Part shown: positions 22,149 to 31,976 of the stretch, piece by piece
Numbering within the stretch: the first letter of the stretch is position 1
Layout of the letters: each line of letters begins with the position of its first letter
Assembly: GCF_033439725.1 (NCBI RefSeq)
Contig: NW_026944384.1
Span: forward strand, 620,001-684,000
Length of the DNA stretch: 64,000 nucleotides
Direction: 5' to 3'
From: Neurospora tetraspora
Lineage: Eukaryota > Ascomycota > Sordariomycetes > Sordariales > Sordariaceae
Translations under genes and position numbers: made by a program
Notes under the pieces: model-generated
Seen by the model: the letters and a program-made list of their open reading frames with translations, nothing else
Databases searched by the model: none
Told to the model about the DNA's origin: nothing

Positions 22149-23811
22149 GCTTGGTAGAGGTGGCTGGACCTTCCTCTGCGGCCGTGGCCATCATCGTGAA
22201 GGCGAGATTCCAGAGAGCCCTCCTGTTTACAGCGGGACAAACAAGCACATCCCACTCACCCTTGCTGATACCACGTAGCGTTGGTTCTGCGATTCGCCTT
22301 GTTTCTTGATCCGACTCCCACTTCCACGAAGGAAACGAGGTGCACCCAGATTTCGAACCGAGTAGGTAGTTCAACCTCGACAAGACAAGTATCTCCTTCC
22401 ACAGGCCGTACGCCGTCTCCGCCGTGGACGGGTACTGGATGCGGAGGATACGGTGAGGAAGGAGTTCGTCGATTCTGAACATGGGGATGCGGACCTCCAG
22501 CATCTGCACGTCTGCACCACCTGCGAATTTGGCTGCGCCACCACCGGCCCCAACGGACTTGTCGAGTCGGTGCACAGCCCACTTGTACTCAGCCAGCGCA
22601 AGCTCGCGGTCAGAGGTGAAAAAGATGAGGCCTCCTCTGGTACTCGTCCGCCCGCTAGTCAGACGGACGATTGTGAAGACCTGACGAGTATGTGCTCTTC
22701 TTCTCAGCTCGCCCACGGAAGCCGCTCTGTTTCTGGTGTCGTCGTCGCCGGTGGTGTTGTTGTAGAGAAATGGTTCCCGCTCCGGCTCCCTGGACACCTC
22801 TACTAAGCTCTCGATGTTGGACAACCCCACAGGGCCGATATTACCAGGGCTAGATATTCTAGTGTCCTTGAGCTGCGTACCGGTCACGACTTTGTACAGT
22901 ATCAAGTGATCATGTTTTGTGCGGCTTTTGCTGTCTTTGCGAACATAGCAGGCGCAAGGAGGAGCATCCGGCGGTCCTCGGAACCCTGCGAGAAATGTAG
23001 TTTCGAAAACTGGTCCTTCGCAGCGAAGGTTCTTTGCGGTGTCATCAGGCACCTCGTCTTCGTCTTCGTCTTTCTCTTGGCCTTCGTCTGGGCGGCCAGT
23101 GTGCACACCGAGTGAGATGTGGTCGTCGATTTTCCGTTCGCGTTGCTGCTAGCGGGCTTTGAACAGGCTTAACTTCGATGAGGGTGATGAGAATAAAGGG
23201 GGAACGTCCCAATCGTGATTGTCCCATATTCGAGCTGTTCTTTTCCTCGAGGTTTTGTGTACTTTTATCAACAAGTCCCAACGCTGTCGCAGGGTGTCTT
23301 CAATCCAGTACTTGCAGGATTCGGTTAGTCGTCGTTCGCGGAAACGAGGGTCCATGATCATGTCCACAAATTGTTGGGAGAGACCGTGGGCGTGAAGGAC
23401 TTGCCTCCATTCGTTATCATCGTCGGTGAATGTGTCGAGAGTTGGGCTTGTACCGGCAACGTCGGGAAGACGAAAATAGGTCAGAATGGTGTCGCGGAAT
23501 GTGGAGGCGGCTCGGAAGTGTTTGGGTTTGTACAGTTCGAGCCATTGTCGCCACAGCTGGTCGGCCATCTCGTCACTGAAACCAAGCCAAATAAGGGCTT
23601 TGCGTGAATAGAGAGTTATTGGTATCTTTAGCATATCGGACGGCTTCGGTGGGGATTCGCGGAGGGCATCTGAGATGTCATCGTGCCTGAGGAAACAGCC
23701 TTTGTGCAGTTCCAGGTATCCGATCTCATAATTCAGATCCAACAGGCCGTACTCTTGCAGGCCACGGGCGTCCTCGTTCGTCAGAACGGACCATGAAAGA
23801 TCGTACGACAT
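21880..23811 (-). CDS. Unknown fungal protein; one frame broken by a single TAG (intron or stop)
   Basis: From Met at 23811 a frame runs 220 codons to a TAG at 23151-23149, and the same frame continues open for 422 more codons to 21880. The upstream part (MSYDLSWSVLTNEDARGLQE..., helical, Trp-rich) and the downstream part (CACYVRKD..., VFTIVRLTSG..., ending WFGTYKVV) both look coding, and neither has a family I recognise. The downstream part has no ATG near its beginning, so it is unlikely to be a separate gene. One candidate intron, donor GTACAC at 23262 and acceptor after TAG at 23149 (114 nt) or CAG at 23146 (117 nt), removes the stop and keeps frame, giving ~605 aa. The C-terminal region has a 15-residue Thr run (GTT/GTC-type repeat at ~22098-22150) and a Ser run. 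The other possibilities are a pseudogenising stop or read-through. Confidence 0.55.
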
Positions 23812-23994
23812 TTCGCGCCACTGTCAAAAAGAGATAATATCGATGCCAGAGTAGAGATATGAAAGGCAGAAAGCGGGGGTGTTTCCAAAGAGTACGGGAC
23901 CGACTTGAAAAGATTGGGGGATGGTGAGAGCATTGTGGGATTTATACCCACGGGTATCATGTGAAATTGGCTCATCCAGCAACGTAGCTTCCGA

Positions 23995-25571
23995 CTAGGG
24001 CTTTGGGACCTGCCCATCAGCATCGGCATCAGCATCGGCATCGTCGTCTGTTCCTTCCACTTTATCACCCTTCCCCTCTCCCCTGGTCGGCCACCCCTCT
24101 GCCTGCCTCTTTGCCCACTTGACTGCCTTCTGGTGCTTCTTGCTCTTGAGGTGCTTCTGCCACTGTTCTTCGATTCTAAACTCCTTCTCGCACACCTCAC
24201 ATGTCTTGTTGCATATCGTCTCGGGTCGGTTGCTCCTTTCCAACTGCTCGGCCAGCACCTCTCTTGCAGTGTCCGACAACTCTTCTGGTCGCGGTAGCGG
24301 CTGATCGGCAAGGTGTTTGGCTAGAAGAGAGCTTCCCTTTTCGGCTACTTCAGAGTGCCATTGGGAAATGTTGGACGAGTCCAGAAGATAGAATTTGGAC
24401 AGAAGGTTCTCTTCCTGAAGGGCTGCAATGGTCTTTCGAGCGATCCACCTGATTTGGTATTTTGCGTACTGGCGGGTTGCTGTTTTGGTGTCCTCGATTC
24501 CTTGTTGCTTGAGTTTTTCCAGTGCGGCTTGTGGAGTGTCGGTTTCGGTAGACTTGACGGCTGATAGGTAAGTTTCGAATTGACGGAACCCGATGGACTG
24601 CCAGATGCCCTTGGTGCGGTCGACAGTGTCACCGGCCGCAAGCCGATGCTGTAAATAGTCGTGAACTGATGATGTTTCGTCCAGGAGGCCATTGGCCACC
24701 ATTTTGTCTACACGCTTGTCAAGGCGCTCGTTAAGCACATCCGGCTTGGCGTAGAGCCAGAATAGGAGCAAGTTCCAGGGACTCGGTGGTTGATCTGCGC
24801 GCTTCGCTTCTTTCCGAGCGCGCTGTTCAGCATAAATGTCGGAGGCACGACGGCCAGTGGTAAGGTAAATCTCGAGCGAGTTGCGAATCTTGCGAATGTC
24901 TTTTGGGTGCCAGCGCTCGGCCATTACGGGGTCGACTTCTTGTAGCTTGGCCAGCATGACCTCGGCGGACTCGCGAAGAATTGGATGTTGGCTTGCGAGT
25001 TCTTCTCGTGTAATCTTGGCGGCTGCCTCTGATCCTTCGGTTGTCGCAGGATCCGACTCGACCAGCTTCTCGTCAAACAGCAGGCCGTCAAGGTAGTATG
25101 AAGTTCCTCCTACTACGATAGGCAGCTTCCCCCTCGACCTAATATCCGATATAATCCTCGTTGCTTCGCGCTTCCAACTGGTGACAGACCATGGGTCCTC
25201 GTCGAGTCCAATGTTGCCGAGAAGGTAGTGGGGGATGCCGCGCTGCTCTTCGGGGGTGAGCTGGTTGGTGATGATGGGTAGGCCTCGATACATTTGCATG
25301 GCGTCGGCGTTGATGATTTCGCCATTGAATCGGGTGGCTAGTTCCACGGCAAGCTGGGACCATAATAATTTGATCAGCGCACAGGAACACAGACACGGGA
25401 CGAGAGGCAGTGGTAATCGAATGGCTGGTGAAGTAGAGGTAGAGGTAGCTGTCGTACATCAGACTTGCCGGTGCCCGTGGACCCGTAAATCACAACCAGA
25501 GGGTCTGCCATTGTTGCTTTGCGAAAGACGGAACGGATGGCCTGGGAGAAATTTGAAATGGTCCACCTCAT
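23995..25571 (-). CDS. MOD5: tRNA dimethylallyltransferase (isopentenyl adenosine-37 synthase)
   Basis: Transfers dimethylallyl from DMAPP to A37 of tRNAs reading UNN codons. Two exons, 25571 (or 25511)-25458 and 25353-23995, join in phase 0 across a 104-nt intron that cuts right after the P-loop GSTGTGKSD; exon 2 continues LAVELATRFNGEIINADAMQMYRGL, the classic MiaA/Mod5 start. VVGGTSYYLDGLL and WHPKDIRKIRNSLEIYLTTGR follow. The C-terminus has a matrin/U1-type zinc finger (CEVCEKEF...H...H) that is typical of eukaryotic Mod5/TRIT1, then an Asp-Ala repeat. From Met 25511 the protein is 470 aa. An in-frame Met 60 nt upstream (25571) adds 20 residues rich in Arg/Lys and free of acids, like a mitochondrial presequence; yeast MOD5 is known to use two AUGs for mitochondrial and cytosolic/nuclear forms. 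The gene is divergent from SEC61. Confidence 0.93.
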
Positions 25572-26362
25572 TGACGGTTAGCGAAGAAGCTTGTCGAGGT
25601 GCTGAGGCGCATTGCTCCAAGGGTTGACGGAACGGGAAATACTAGCTCTAGTATAATATATATATAAATAGTACAATATAATTACATTATAAAAGAAAAA
25701 AAGGTTCAAGACGGGATTGAATTGAATTGACAATAACACCGGCAGGCATCAACCCCACCAAGCCCACCTTCAATCCCCAGAAAGTTGACGGACGGGTTGT
25801 TATCGATAAGAAAGATGGCATCCACACGCTGACCCCTAACCCCTGCGGCTGTCCCTGCTGCTGTCCAGGCTTCACCAACGATTTGGATTCGAGTTTCAAC
25901 AAGGGGCGCTGGAAAGTGGAGGGATGCGCTGTGGATGTTGCCTGCCGAAGAAGCTCCCTCGTGCTCTCCCCTGCAAACGTCAGAAGCTCGTTCCAGCTCC
26001 AGAAGGCTTGGCCATGCAATTCGCGCCTGTGAGTGGTGGAAAGTCACGTGTAGTGGGTCCTCTTGGTACCAACGGGACCCTCCAAATTGGACACATCACA
26101 CTTGGGCGACTTTTTGGACAGATCTCGCGACGCACCGCCTTCCGCCTTCCCTTTCGTGCTTTCGGCCAGCTTCCACTTCCACACTTCTTAATCGCCAACT
26201 CATCACGTCTCCCCCCTTTCCTTGCTTGATCTTCAACGCAGCGCCGACAACACTCTCTGCGCTTCCAACTTTACAAAGGGCTGTTGTCGCCCGTTTAATT
26301 TAATCTTCTTCTTTTTACCCTTCCTTTTCTCTTCCTTCTCTCTCCACACCCCATTGCCCACC
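25572..26362. other. Divergent promoter region between MOD5 and SEC61 homologues
   Basis: About 790 bp. An AT-rich run (TATATATAAATA-like) lies at about 25660-25700, and a CACGTG E-box is at 26046-26051. Overlapping frames of about 100 codons on both strands (25687-26047) are not supported as genes. The last ~100 bp before SEC61 is a pyrimidine-rich leader. Confidence 0.45.
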
Positions 26363-27929
26363 ATGAGTTCCCGTAAGTTGCCCTTATAAAACACGCGTAG
26401 GCGCGTTGGTGATGATGACTGCGACGACTAACCTCCCGCCCGCCATGCAGTACGGTTCCTCGATCTCGTCAAGCCCTTCGTGCCGTTCCTCCCCGAGGTT
26501 CAGCAGCCCGAGACCAAGATCCCCTTCAACCAAAAGTTGATGTGGACTGGCTTGACCCTGCTCATCTTCTTGGTCATGAGCCAGATGCCCCTCTATGGCA
26601 TTGTCTCGTCCGACACCTCCGATCCGCTATACTGGCTGCGCATGATGATGGCGAGTAACAGAGGTACCTTGATGGAGCTCGGTATCACCCCCATCATCTC
26701 GTCCGGCATGGTCTTCCAGCTCCTCGCCGGTACCCACATGATCGACGTCAACCTCGACCTCAAGGCCGACCGCGAGCTCTACCAGACCGCCCAGAAGCTG
26801 TTCGCTGTTATCCTCTCCATCGGTACCGCCACTGTCTACGTCTTCACCGGTCTCTATGGCCCTCCCAGCGACCTCGGTGCCGGTATCGTCTTCCTCCTCA
26901 TCCTCCAGCTCGTCGTTGCCGGCATGATCGTCATTCTCCTCGATGAGCTCCTCCAGAAGGGCTATGGCCTCGGCAGCGGTATCTCGCTGTTCATTGCCAC
27001 CAACATCTGCGAGTCCATCATGTGGAAGGCTTTCTCCCCCACCTCCATCAACACCGGCCGTGGCCCCGAGTACGAGGGTGCCGTCATTGCCCTCTTCCAC
27101 CTCCTCATGACCTGGGACAACAAGCAGCGTGCTCTCTATGAGGCTTTCTACCGCCAGAACCTCCCCAACATCATGAACCTGCTCGCCACCCTCCTCGTCT
27201 TCGCCGCCGTCATCTACCTCCAGGGCTTCCGCGTCGAGATCCCCGTCAAGTCCTCTCGCCAGCGTGGTGCTCGTGGCTCTTACCCCATCCGCCTCTTTTA
27301 CACCTCCAACATGCCCATCATGCTGCAGTCCGCTCTCTCCTCCAACGTCTTCCTGATCAGCCAGATGCTCTACTCCCGCTTCTCTGAGAACCTTCTCGTC
27401 CGTCTCTTCGGCGTCTGGGAGGCCAAGGAGGGCACTGCCCAGCTTTCTGCCGTTTCCGGTCTCGTCTACTACATGAGCCCTCCTCTCAACTTCAAGGACG
27501 CTCTCCTCGACCCCATCCACACTGCCGTCTACATCGCCTACATGCTTACTGCCTGCGCCGTCTTCTCCAAGACCTGGATTGAGGTTTCTGGCTCCAGCCC
27601 CCGCGATGTTGCCAAGCAGCTCAAGGACCAGGGTCTCGTCATGGCCGGCCACCGCGAGCAGAGCATGTACAAGGAGCTTAAGCGCATCATTCCCACTGCT
27701 GCTGCTTTCGGTGGTGCCTGCATTGGTGCTCTCTCTGTTGCCAGCGACCTCATGGGCGCTCTCGGCTCCGGTACCGGTACTCTCTTGGCTGTCACGTAAG
27801 TTTTGTCACCTGATTATTGATGAAAGACCAGTTGTTAACATTTTATTCTCCAGTATCATCTACGGCTACTTCGAAATTGCCGCCAAGGAGGGTGATCTTG
27901 CGGGCATGAAGGGTATGATCATGGGCTAA
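26363..27929 (+). CDS. SEC61: Protein translocon subunit Sec61 alpha
   Basis: The pore-forming subunit of the ER translocon, importing secretory and membrane proteins co-translationally. Three exons, 26363-26372 (only 10 nt: M-S-S plus one base), 26451-27795 and 27854-27929, give 476 aa, the normal length. The N-terminus reads [20 protein letters not shown], followed by the nearly invariant [20 protein letters not shown] (span 1), the plug region, [17 protein letters not shown], the [18 protein letters not shown] segment, the ribosome-binding loop with [20 protein letters not shown], and the last span ending [21 protein letters not shown]. Ten membrane spans are expected. The C-terminus [14 protein letters not shown] is also family-typical. 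Introns use GTAAGT donors. The micro first exon explains why a naive frame starts inside span 1. Confidence 0.97.
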
Positions 27930-29076
27930 AGGTCCATTTGTCTGCCCCTATGATAAATATCGGAGGTCATGAATGACTCCATGTCAGGTGGGCCAAGATG
28001 ACGAAGGCGACCATGATACGGTTCGCCGGGCCGGCTACCTGACGTTATTTATATGTGAAATTTAATGAGTGGAAGAAATTAAGATAAACCTATGTTGTGT
28101 TGTGTGTTTGTGTAACTCAAAATGTGTATTATACTACCTAAGGGAAAACCAAAAGGTTCATAAAAAGGGTGGCTTCTTTACGAGCACTTGCTAGAAGCGA
28201 GCGGGCGGGTGGGCGGAATTTGGGAAAGCAGTTGCTATCTTTATCTGGCCGTCAATTCATATTGGTTGTATAACATTAACAACGGATAGAAAGACCGAGG
28301 AGTACCAAGCCTGCCGTGGGTGTTAACGTCGTGACTACATTGTAGCTTCCAAGCCTTCTCAAGAGGGCTGGACGGAAGGGTTCCTCGGTTTTTGGATGAT
28401 ATGACATCACATTACTAGGTATACACAAATCCAGGCTAGAAAATTGTACCACGAAGAGCAGAGGTGATACAGACTCAACGCGACTTCCGCTTTTCCACTT
28501 GAGTTGCTTTGTTCACGAAGCCGGGCATTTTCGTTTCGTTGGAAGACCGCGTGCCCTGGGGTGCCTTCACTGCCGGGCTTCCGTTCCCATCCACCAGCAC
28601 TCTTTTCCAGTATTTCTAGGTAGTATGGCTCTCTGGTTTCAGTTCCATTTCTCCTCTTCGACCGTTACCACTACAGAACCAAGCACTTTTTTCCTGCTGT
28701 CGCCTTTCCTCTTTTTCACCTCCAACAACCTGGAACTACCTCTACTTTCCTCAACAGTCTTCGGATCGGACGGGAGCCATATTACCAGTGCTGGTGCCTG
28801 TAAGTACTCGGCCTTTCTCTACCTGTCTGTCTGTTATCAGGATATCGATGCAAGCCATATCTTCTCTTCACAAAACCAAACAACATTTGGAACACCCAGT
28901 GCTATGTTGTAAGAGGGAGGCATCTACATAGTCTGGTATACCTAGTCTGGTGTATGTACAAGGGGATATCTTTCTGTGTTTTTTTTCTATCATGATCCCG
29001 TCTACAACCGAATCGGGACTGCCTACTATACTTTTATCTATCCCGTCTGTCTTTCGTAAGGAAGGGATCAATCAAA
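27930..29076. other. Intergenic, converging 3' ends of SEC61 and homoaconitase genes
   Basis: Both neighbours end here. An open frame at 28499-28912 (137 codons, Phe/Ser-rich) reads pyrimidine-rich DNA and has no domain I know. No RNA gene or repeat is visible. Confidence 0.45.
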
Positions 29077-31503
29077 TCAAGCCTCAATCTGACTCTTAAC
29101 CCACTTCTCCAACCCGCCCCGAGCAATAATCTCCTGCACATTCGGCGGCAACTCGCCCACCTTCTGCTCCCACTTCTTGCCCGAAGCCTCCTCCACCACC
29201 ACCTTGCTGCGTCTCACATCCCACGTCAACTTCCACCCCGTCCTCTTCGTCAGCGCCTTGTTCTCGCCACCAAATTCTTCCCTCAACCGCTGAACAAGCT
29301 TCGGCACCTCAACACCCATCAACGCGTTATTGATCGAATTCCTGCTAAAGATATTTCCAAAACTACCGCTCACCACCAGCGGGATTTGTTTAGCGAGGAT
29401 GGCAGTAGCCGCTTGCTCACGGGAACTGCCGCAGCCAAAGTTGAAACCTGTTACCAAGATGTCACCGGCCCGGGCGATGGAGCCAAAAGAGGGGTCGTAG
29501 TTCTCCATGCAGACTTCGGCCATTTTGGAGGGGGTGATGTTATCTTGGTAGGTGTATTTACCGGGGTAGATGCCGTCCGTGTTGATGTTGTCGGCGTCGC
29601 AGAAGATGATTTCGCCTGAAATGGCTTCTGGGAAGCCGGGGAGGATCTCGGTCAAAGACTCTTCCGAGTCGGGGGAGGAGGGGGAAGAAGAAGAGGGGGT
29701 GGAGGTCTCGGTCTCGGTCTCGGCGGCGGCGATGAGGGATTCAGCCTCCGCAATGATCTTGTCGAGAGCGTCTTCAATGGACATAGCCTTGTCCTGCTCC
29801 ACGACCCCGTTGCCCTCGCCGATGATCACCTTCTCCACACCCTCGGGCTTCTGGTACCAACCCGGTCCGGCAATCTTGCCTTGCAGGGCAGAAGCGGCGA
29901 CGACTTCGGGTGAGGCGAGGTAAGCCTTGGCGTCGGTAGAACCCATGCGGCCCTTGAAGTTACGGTTGGAAGCGGAGATGCCGATCTCGCCCGGCTCAAG
30001 CAGGCCGGTGCCCAATCCGATGCAGGGACCGCAGCCCGAGGGCAGGGGTTCGGCGCCAGCGTCCAGGAGAACTTGCCAGTCGCCGGAGTCTTCGGCTTGC
30101 TTTTGTTCGAGGATGGAGGCAGCGGCGATGTAGAATTTCACGCCAGGGGCGACCTTGGGGATGACGCCGTTGTTATCGGCGGCGGCGTCCTTGAACACGC
30201 GGGCGGCGGCAGCGATGTCGGAGGCGCGTGAGTTGGTGCACGAGACGAGGTAGGCCTTGTCAAGCTTGAGGTTTTGGGCCTCAAGGTCCTTAAGGGGCGT
30301 GGCGATCTTAACGGAGTTAGGGCCGGCGACGAAGGGGGAGAGGGTGGAGAGGTTGAGGTAGAGCTGTTTGGCGTAGGTGGCTCCCGGATCGGCGACGAGC
30401 GGGTTCTCGAGCAGCGCGTCGATCTTGGCGTGGGTGAACTTGGCCTTGTCGCCCAGCTCGGGGTGTTCCATGGCGGTCACCGTGGCCTTGGCGCGCATCC
30501 AGGAGGCCAGGACGGCGTCGATGGGGAAGAGACCGGACAGGGCGCCCCATTCGGTGGTCATGTTGGCGATGGTCAGGCGGTCGTCGACGGTGATGGACCG
30601 CATGGTTTCTTCGGCGCCGGTGAACTCGATGGCGTGGTTGAGCACGTCGTCGTTGTTGAAGAGGCCGCACAAAGCGACGATCACGTCCTTACCCGTCACG
30701 CCGGGCGGGAGCAGGCCCGTGAAGGTCACCTTGGCGATGGGAGGGATCTGCCACCATGTCTTGCCCGTGGCCCAGATGGAGGCCGCGTCGGTGCGCACCA
30801 TGGGCGTGCCCAGGCAGCCGACGCCGCCGTACATGTTGCTGTGCGAGTCGGAGGCGACGGTGACGGTGCCCGGCCACGCGTAGCCCTCCTCAACCATGAT
30901 CTGGTGGCCGATGCCCCGGCCGGCAGGGTAGAAGTCGACGCCGTGCGTGTTGGCAAACTCCTCGATCTGGCGGTACTTCTTGAGGTTGGCCTCGCTCTTG
31001 TTCTGCACGTCGTGGTCGAGCGTCATGACGACCTGGCGGTTGTCGTGGATCTTGGAGGCGCCGATGGACATGAACTTCATGGCCACGGGCCACGAGTTGT
31101 CGTGTGTCATGCAGTGGTGAGGCTGGAGCGTGACATAGTCGCCCGACTTGACCTTCTTGCCGGGAGCAAGGCCGACCGAGTAGCTCTGGACAATCTTCTC
31201 GGTCAAGGTCTGGGGAACCTGGGGGACGACCTTGGGGAGGGTCGAAGAGGCCAGGTTCTCGAGCTGCGAAGGGAAGGCATCTTGGAGACGGCGGGAGGTG
31301 GTGCTGTAGTAGGAACCGGCGGCGGCGGCGCGGACACTGCGGACGGAGGTGGTTCTCGAGGCGGCAAGGAATTGACGGGGGGCTCTGCTGGCAGCCACGG
31401 CCAGGGCTCTTCTCTGTGTGTGGGAGATGTGTTAGTGGTAGTTACAATTGCGATTGTAGCCGTAGACCTTGGGGAAAGGAAGACATACCACGGGGTGAAT
31501 CAT
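29077..31503 (-). CDS. LYS4: Homoaconitase, mitochondrial (lysine biosynthesis)
   Basis: Converts homoaconitate to homoisocitrate in the fungal alpha-aminoadipate pathway for lysine, in mitochondria. A 15-nt first exon (31503-31489, MIHPV) is joined across a 75-nt intron to exon 2 (31413-29077), giving 783 aa. Residues 1-~45 are Arg/Ala/Ser-rich without acids, a good transit peptide. The three Fe-S ligands are visible: Cys397 in SCTNSR, and Cys466 and Cys469 in [12 protein letters not shown]. The following [22 protein letters not shown] and the swivel domain ([28 protein letters not shown] in parts) fit homoaconitase/LeuCD-type enzymes rather than TCA-cycle aconitase. A short Ser/Thr/Pro/Glu linker joins the core and swivel domains. 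The upstream ~380 bp ends at the edge of a degraded transposon. Confidence 0.95.
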
Positions 31504-31880
31504 GATGGACCAGCGATCACGACTTACAACTGACCATGGCACTGCCGGACAGGAGTTGCAATTGGTGTTTGTAATAGGTGTAACACCAAAATTTAACGAC
31601 TGGGGATCCGGCCGGCAGTCAGTCAGTAGTGGAGTCCGGGGATACCATGGATGGCCCGGAGTGGCGATCCCGGCATGAAAATGTTTTGTGGGGGCTCCGG
31701 CACCGGCCGTCCTCAGCACGTCAGGCACGTCTAACCGGGGAGGTACGTACCGCCATCTCATTTGGGGATGTGGTCCAAACTCCAAAGTGGAACCTAAGGG
31801 ATTCACTGCCCGGTGTATTAAAATGGTAGGGCGCGCTTATCTTATCGCCAAGTGCGGATGTGCAGCGGGCATGGATGTTA
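31504..31880. other. Promoter region of the homoaconitase gene
   Basis: Only ~375 bp separate the start codon from the left end of the transposon remnant. I looked for TGA(C/G)TCA sites and found none. GTCAGTCAGT occurs near 31617-31626. No gene is present. Confidence 0.4.
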
Positions 31881-31976
31881 CTTGGGGGTTAGCGATAGCT
31901 TGGGTAGACCCTTTTGCCAACCCCCTCTCATAAAAGAGGGGGAAATTTTTGTATAGAACAGACTTTTAGTCTGGGA
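31881..31976 (+). repeat. Left terminal inverted repeat of the Fot1/pogo-like element
   Basis: Begins CTTGGGGGTTAGCGATAGCT and includes its own small palindrome (CCCCCTCTCATAAAAGAGGGGG). Matches the reverse complement of 35262-35357 except for a few positions, nearly all A here versus G there. Confidence 0.9.

Noticed and set aside
25687-26047. Small genes on either strand in the MOD5-SEC61 promoter
   Set aside because: Both strands and several frames are open over the same bases, and neither product is recognisable.
26627-27652. 341-codon minus-strand frame opposite SEC61
   Set aside because: Same shadow effect; Glu/Asp/Gly/Val-rich and without motifs.
29077-31503. TCA-cycle aconitase as identity of the LYS4 call
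   Set aside because: Motif wording around the Fe-S cysteines and the [18 protein letters not shown] segment fits homoaconitase/LeuCD-type enzymes better.
30274-31533. 419-codon plus-strand frame opposite homoaconitase
   Set aside because: Shadow of the minus-strand coding sequence; Gly/Val/Asp/His-rich and crosses the real intron.
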